Assembly (NCBI GenBank): GCA_964633825.1 | Contig: CAZWHE010000081.1 | Span: 1-17,124, forward strand | Source: CAZWHE01 sp964633825 | GTDB lineage: Bacteria > Planctomycetota > B15-G4 > CAYZWU01 | Reading direction: 5' to 3' | DNA length: 17,124 bases | Shown here: positions 13,423 through 17,124 of the stretch, one piece after another | How positions within the stretch are numbered: the first letter of the stretch is position 1 | Layout: the number at the start of each line of letters is the position of its first letter | Made by a program: the position numbers and the translations under genes | Notes under the pieces: generated by a model | The model's input: only the letters and a program-made list of their open reading frames with translations | What the model was told of the DNA's origin: nothing | Database searches by the model: none

Positions 13423-15921
13423 GTGGCCAGATTAAGGATCGTACAAAGGCTGTCCGTTGTTCTCTTTCTCCCCGTCTTCCTGATACCAATTGCCCTGTCC
13501 GGCTCGGCCGGAAAAACCGGCCTTCCCATCGAGGGAGATGAAAACCCTCTTTCCGGTTGTGCGGCCCCATCATGCCATTCGGGAATCGAGGATATCCGTA
13601 GTCCCGATTCGGCCATGATGCGCGAAATTTCGAGCCTCGGTGTGAGAGCGGGCGATTCCGCCGGCTGCGTTGTTTGTCACGGCGGGAACCCCCAAGCAGC
13701 AACGAAAGAAGCGGCCCATTCCGGGTCTCCCTTTTCGCTTCAAGAAGCAGGGGGGCCGCAAAATTACATTCCCGATCCCGGAAGCCCCTGGGTCAACGAC
13801 CGGACGTGCGGCCTCTGCCACGCCGATCTCGTCAAGGCCCAGTGGACCAGTCTGATGATGACCGAGGCCGGCAAAATCCAGGGAGTGGCCTGGGCATTTG
13901 GCTCTCTCGAGGGTTATGAGCATAAATGGGGGAATTATGACGCTGTCAATCCCCTTGATCCCGAAGAGAGGCGCGGGACGAAAGAGTACAGACAATATAT
14001 GGAAGCTCTCAAGGTCAAGGAGCCCGGAGTCTATCCCGAAGCCATGACGGCTGTGCCTGAAGCGCCCGTCGATCTTGCGGATTTAGCGGACCATCCGGAA
14101 AAATCGGCGTTCACATACATCCGGAGCGAGTGCCAGAGATGCCATCTCGGTGTCCGGGGCCGGGAAAAACGGGGGGATTATCGCGGAATGGGGTGTTCGG
14201 CCTGCCACATTCCCTACAGCAACGAGGGACTCTATGAAGGAGGGGACGAGTCTATACCGCGGGATGCTCCGCGGCATCTCCTTGTCCACTCGATCCAGGC
14301 GACACGCGAGGCGAAGGTCACGATCCACGAGACCACATACTCGGGCATACCCGTTGAGACGTGTACGACCTGCCATGACCGGGGAAAGAGGATCGGCGTC
14401 TCCTTTCAGGGCTTGATGGAGAGCGCGTACAAGTCCCCGTTTGCCGATGGAGGGGAACCGCAGCATGCGCTCCATTCCAAGCACTATATCGCCATGCAGG
14501 AAGACATTCACTACCAGAAGGGGATGATGTGCCTCGACTGCCACACATCGATCGACGTTCATGGAGACGGGTTCCTCTGCGGATCGAATCTCGCCCAGGT
14601 CCAGATCGAGTGTGCCGACTGCCACGGGACGCCCGAATCCTATCCCTGGGAGCTCCCTCTCGGCTTTGGCGATGAATTCGGTCCGACCGATCAAGCCGGG
14701 CCGCCGAGGGGAGTGGCGCGGGAACTGCCTCCCGGTCTGAAAAAGGGAACGGTCTATCCTGCTGAGGACGGATACCTTTTGACGGCCCGGGGCAATCCTT
14801 ATCCCGAGGTGGTTCGCAGGGGAAAGCTCGTCATCGTTCACACGGCGGGCGGGATCGATATCGAGTTAAAGCCCCTGAAGCTTTTATGTCAGGAAGAAGC
14901 ACTCGATCCGGCGCCCCGCACGGCCATGAAGGAGATCGGTTCACATATCGCCAAGATGGAATGCTACACCTGTCACGCAACATGGGCGCCCCAATGTTAC
15001 GGTTGCCACGTCAAGATCGATTACTCGGGAGAGAAAAAAGCATTCGACTGGGTGGCGGCCGGACATTCGCACAAGGAAGCCCTGGCGGAAGGTGCGGCTG
15101 AAATCCCGAAAGGGGAGTCGGGATACGGGACAATGATCCCGGGCGAAGTCGAAGAACAGCGCTCCTATCTCCGATATGAAGATCCGCCGCTTGTTGTAAA
15201 CGGAGAGGGGCGGGTATCGCCCGCCATGCCCGGATGCCAGGTTTCGGTCACCATCGTGGGCCGTAAAGGGGAGACCATACTCAAAAACCACATCTTCCGG
15301 ACCCTTCCCGGCAAGGAAGGGGCCGGGCCGGAAGGGCAGCTCGGCATCGATATGAGCCCGGCCCAGCCCCATACAACGGGAAAGGGCAGAGCTTGCGAGT
15401 CCTGCCATCTTTCCGAAAAAGCGCTCGGGTACGGTATCGATGGGGGAAGAGCGACAAGGGCCTGGAACGAGCCCGTTGTCATCGACTTGATGACGGCCGC
15501 CGGCCAGGTTCTGCCCCGAAGTGCACGCACCCAAATCGAAGCGGTTTCCGGACTTGAAGGGGATTGGTCCCGGTTCATTACGGAAGAGGGGCGCCAGCTC
15601 CAGCCAGTGGGCCATCATATTTCGCTCTCCCGCCCCCTCAACGAACAGGAGCGAGCTCACATCGACCGGCAGGGGGTCTGCCTCTCCTGTCATGAAGAGA
15701 TACCGGACGAATCCCTGGCAGTCGGTCTCCTCCACCATGCGGCGCAGTTTATGGGAGCTCTTCCCGATACGAGCGAAGAACATGGTTCTTTGCTGCATAA
15801 AATCTTGCTCATATCGGCCTGGGGTCAGGTGGGGGGGGGAGTCGCGAGCGGGCGTCTCGTTCTCGCGGCGGCGTTGTGGTTATGGCGGCGTCGCAGAAGA
15901 TCGAAGATCAGGCAGAATTAA
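13423..15921 (+). CDS. Twelve-heme c-type cytochrome with C-terminal membrane anchor
   Basis: The protein has 832 residues from GTG 13423. Residues 1-31 (basic, then LSVVLFLPVFLIPIAL, then SGSAG) direct Sec export, so the hemes are periplasmic. There are eleven CxxCH motifs (His near 86, 133, 241, 262, 318, 374, 401, 518, 529, 662, 757) and one CAAPSCH (46-52), a C-x4-CH site like those in some cytochromes c3, giving up to twelve hemes. They are unevenly spaced: three early, five in 237-401, an adjacent pair at 514-529, then single sites at 658 and 753, separated by heme-free stretches that may be folded domains. Residues about 793-821 form a membrane helix followed by RRRRRSK, placing the tail in the cytoplasm. 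I do not recognise the family; it lacks the pattern of nitrite reductase NrfA or hydroxylamine oxidoreductase. Electron transfer between quinol pool and periplasm, perhaps to the porin-linked partner downstream, is inference. Confidence 0.9.
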   Translation: MARLRIVQRLSVVLFLPVFLIPIALSGSAGKTGLPIEGDENPLSGCAAPSCHSGIEDIRSPDSAMMREISSLGVRAGDSAGCVVCHGGNPQAATKEAAHSGSPFSLQEAGGPQNYIPDPGSPWVNDRTCGLCHADLVKAQWTSLMMTEAGKIQGVAWAFGSLEGYEHKWGNYDAVNPLDPEERRGTKEYRQYMEALKVKEPGVYPEAMTAVPEAPVDLADLADHPEKSAFTYIRSECQRCHLGVRGREKRGDYRGMGCSACHIPYSNEGLYEGGDESIPRDAPRHLLVHSIQATREAKVTIHETTYSGIPVETCTTCHDRGKRIGVSFQGLMESAYKSPFADGGEPQHALHSKHYIAMQEDIHYQKGMMCLDCHTSIDVHGDGFLCGSNLAQVQIECADCHGTPESYPWELPLGFGDEFGPTDQAGPPRGVARELPPGLKKGTVYPAEDGYLLTARGNPYPEVVRRGKLVIVHTAGGIDIELKPLKLLCQEEALDPAPRTAMKEIGSHIAKMECYTCHATWAPQCYGCHVKIDYSGEKKAFDWVAAGHSHKEALAEGAAEIPKGESGYGTMIPGEVEEQRSYLRYEDPPLVVNGEGRVSPAMPGCQVSVTIVGRKGETILKNHIFRTLPGKEGAGPEGQLGIDMSPAQPHTTGKGRACESCHLSEKALGYGIDGGRATRAWNEPVVIDLMTAAGQVLPRSARTQIEAVSGLEGDWSRFITEEGRQLQPVGHHISLSRPLNEQERAHIDRQGVCLSCHEEIPDESLAVGLLHHAAQFMGALPDTSEEHGSLLHKILLISAWGQVGGGVASGRLVLAAALWLWRRRRRSKIRQN
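15831..15839 (+). repeat. Run of nine G before the cytochrome membrane anchor
   Basis: Nine consecutive G encode the Gly-Gly-Gly region at about residues 803-806, within the predicted membrane helix. Losing one G would replace the helix by a polar tail ending near 15943. Gaining one G would give another polar tail ending at about the present stop. Such tracts are prone to slippage and to sequencing error. Confidence 0.85.
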
Positions 15922-16065
15922 AATAGGTGCATTTTTTTTATAAAATTAATCGAACAATGCCTTTAAAAATGCTTAGATTTCGGCAGGCGCATCAAATGTG
16001 GTGGTTGATAATCCATTGGTAAATTCTTGCTTTCTCTTAAGTCATGTTCTTGTTTTGGAGGGACA
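15922..16065 (+). other. AT-rich leader of the porin gene
   Basis: This 144-bp gap is clearly AT-richer than its neighbours and begins with a run of eight T (15932-15939) that has no GC-rich stem before it. TTGATA at 16005-16010 is -35-like, but no -10 stands at 16-18 bp. A GG/GC pair near 16018-16030 is one base short of the sigma-54 spacing. GGAGG at 16057-16061 is the ribosome site. The porin may have its own promoter here, but I cannot place it. Confidence 0.4.
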
Positions 16066-17124
16066 ATGATGAAGAAACTCATCATGTTGTCGATTGTATC
16101 GGCCTTTTTCGCTGCGGCCAGCCTGACAGCGACCGCTGGGGAATTGGCCACCCCGGAAAAGGAATTCAAGAAGATCGAGATCGATATGCCCGGATCTCTC
16201 GGGCTCAAGGTCTCGGGTGAAATTCGTATCCGTGAAGAGTGGTTCAATCACTGGTACCGGCCGGGCGCGTTCGGATCGAACATGTCCGAAGCGAGGGAGA
16301 CTCTCGATTTCGCCAACATGCGGACAAGGCTGCGTTTCGATATTCAAGTAGAAAAGAATATCTCGGCCGTCGTCGAGCTTCAGGACGTGAGGCTCATGGG
16401 ATCGGAAAACGGCACTGTCGCCGATACGGCGGGCGTTGATATCAAACGGAGTGAGTTCATCATTGACAATCTTCTCGGGGAACCGCTTACACTCGAAGCT
16501 GGACGTTTCGTCATGGCTTACGGCGATCAGAGGCTGATCGGACACCTCGAGTGGGCGCATCAGGGCCGGACTTTTGACGGGTTCCGCCTCCATTACGCCC
16601 CTGATGACTATTTTATCGACTTTTTCGGCACCCGCATCAACGACCTCGGGAACACCGACCAGCAGGATGAGGACTTCTACGGTCTTTACGCCGGCAGTAA
16701 GAATGCGATCGGCGATCTCGGGCTCGAGGGGTATGCGCTCCTCTATCGTAATCATGAGCGTCCCGGAGGCGCCGTGACCTTTCCGCCCTTTTTCTTCGTC
16801 AACGCGCTGAATCCGGTGGAAGAACGTTTCGTCACGCTCGGCGTTCGTGCTTTCGGCAAACGAGACCGTTTCGACTATACGGGCGAATTTGCCATTCAGA
16901 GGGGACATGTGGCCGGAGTGGCCATGGTCGCGGGCGCGCAGAACCTCGACCTCGACGCCTATGCCTGGGCCGTGAAGGGTGGCTACACTTTTGATCACAG
17001 CGCCAAACCGAGGGTCGGTTTCGAGATCGACTATGCGTCGGGCGACGACACCCGGGCCGATACTGATACCGAGCGTTTCCAGACCCTCTTTCCCACCAAC
17101 CACAGGCACTATGGATACATGGAT
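16066..17124 (+). CDS. Alginate-export-type outer-membrane porin, C-terminus beyond window
   Basis: An open frame of 353 codons reaches the right edge without a stop. Two ATGs are possible: 16066, 4 nt after GGAGG, or 16069, 7 nt after it; the second has better spacing and changes one residue. Residues 1-25 are a Sec signal peptide (KKLIMLSIVSAFFAAASLTATAG). The mature protein shows alternating amphipathic strands rich in Arg, Tyr and Phe ends, with the alginate-export family signature around GRFVMAYGDQRLIGHLEW and GRTFDGFRLHYAP (about 146-180), and LFPTNHRHYGYMD at the visible end. The family forms 18-strand outer-membrane barrels; many members have nothing to do with alginate and lie beside periplasmic cytochromes or redox enzymes. 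Here a 12-heme cytochrome is directly upstream, so it may pass small anions or partner the cytochrome. Roughly 50-150 residues are missing. Confidence 0.85.
   Translation, partial: MMKKLIMLSIVSAFFAAASLTATAGELATPEKEFKKIEIDMPGSLGLKVSGEIRIREEWFNHWYRPGAFGSNMSEARETLDFANMRTRLRFDIQVEKNISAVVELQDVRLMGSENGTVADTAGVDIKRSEFIIDNLLGEPLTLEAGRFVMAYGDQRLIGHLEWAHQGRTFDGFRLHYAPDDYFIDFFGTRINDLGNTDQQDEDFYGLYAGSKNAIGDLGLEGYALLYRNHERPGGAVTFPPFFFVNALNPVEERFVTLGVRAFGKRDRFDYTGEFAIQRGHVAGVAMVAGAQNLDLDAYAWAVKGGYTFDHSAKPRVGFEIDYASGDDTRADTDTERFQTLFPTNHRHYGYMD

Noticed and set aside
16005..16030. Possible sigma-54 or sigma-70 promoter before the porin
   Set aside because: The GG and GC elements are one base too close for sigma-54, and TTGATA has no -10 at the right distance.
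16042..17109. Minus-strand frame of about 355 codons antisense to the porin
   Set aside because: The porin frame has a signal peptide, GGAGG site and family signature; the antisense frame has none of these.

Overview
The window looks like a chromosomal piece from an anaerobic (or oxygen-tolerant anaerobic) Gram-negative bacterium of an uncultured or little-studied phylum. Signs are many Sec/lipoprotein/Tat export signals, an outer-membrane beta-barrel, a 12-heme c-type cytochrome, a class I hybrid cluster protein and a two-iron-centre superoxide reductase. The exported ThuA / Gfo-Idh-MocA / DUF6807 trio and the DUF3352-TPR protein are most familiar from planctomycete-like, Lentisphaera-like and other FCB/PVC-type genomes, but I cannot fix the phylum from sequence alone. 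Genes use clear GGAG-type ribosome sites about 7 nt from the start, and these move several starts from the longest open frame (one TTG, one GTG).

Left block, minus strand (5430 down to 1): five tightly spaced genes. In transcription order they are a DUF6807/PmoA-like secreted protein, a Tat-exported Gfo/Idh/MocA oxidoreductase, a ThuA-domain lipoprotein, an FN3-like lipoprotein, and a repeat-bearing lipoprotein that runs off the left edge. The first three look like an extracytoplasmic sugar-modification set. The last two are visibly AT-richer and may be a later addition; the composition changes inside the 3' end of the ThuA gene.

Middle: a divergent plus-strand gene (5817-8483) encodes an exported DUF3352-like protein fused to a duplicated TPR module and ends at a strong intrinsic terminator. 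Converging on it is a minus-strand secreted protein of unknown function (8582-9676).

Right block, plus strand: a ferritin-like diiron protein, desulfoferrodoxin, an Rrf2-family regulator with three candidate Fe-S cysteines, and the hybrid cluster protein form a coherent oxidative/nitrosative stress island. A membrane-anchored 12-heme cytochrome follows, then an alginate-export-type outer-membrane porin cut by the right edge. The cytochrome has a run of nine G just before its C-terminal membrane anchor; a change of one base there would remove the anchor. Several strong hairpins lie between these genes.

I found no tRNA, rRNA, CRISPR array, transposase or integrase. The most interesting candidates are the G9 tract in the cytochrome, the cytochrome-porin pairing, the repeat lipoprotein in an AT-rich patch, and the 14-bp inverted repeat after the superoxide reductase gene. 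None amounts to proof of a new system.
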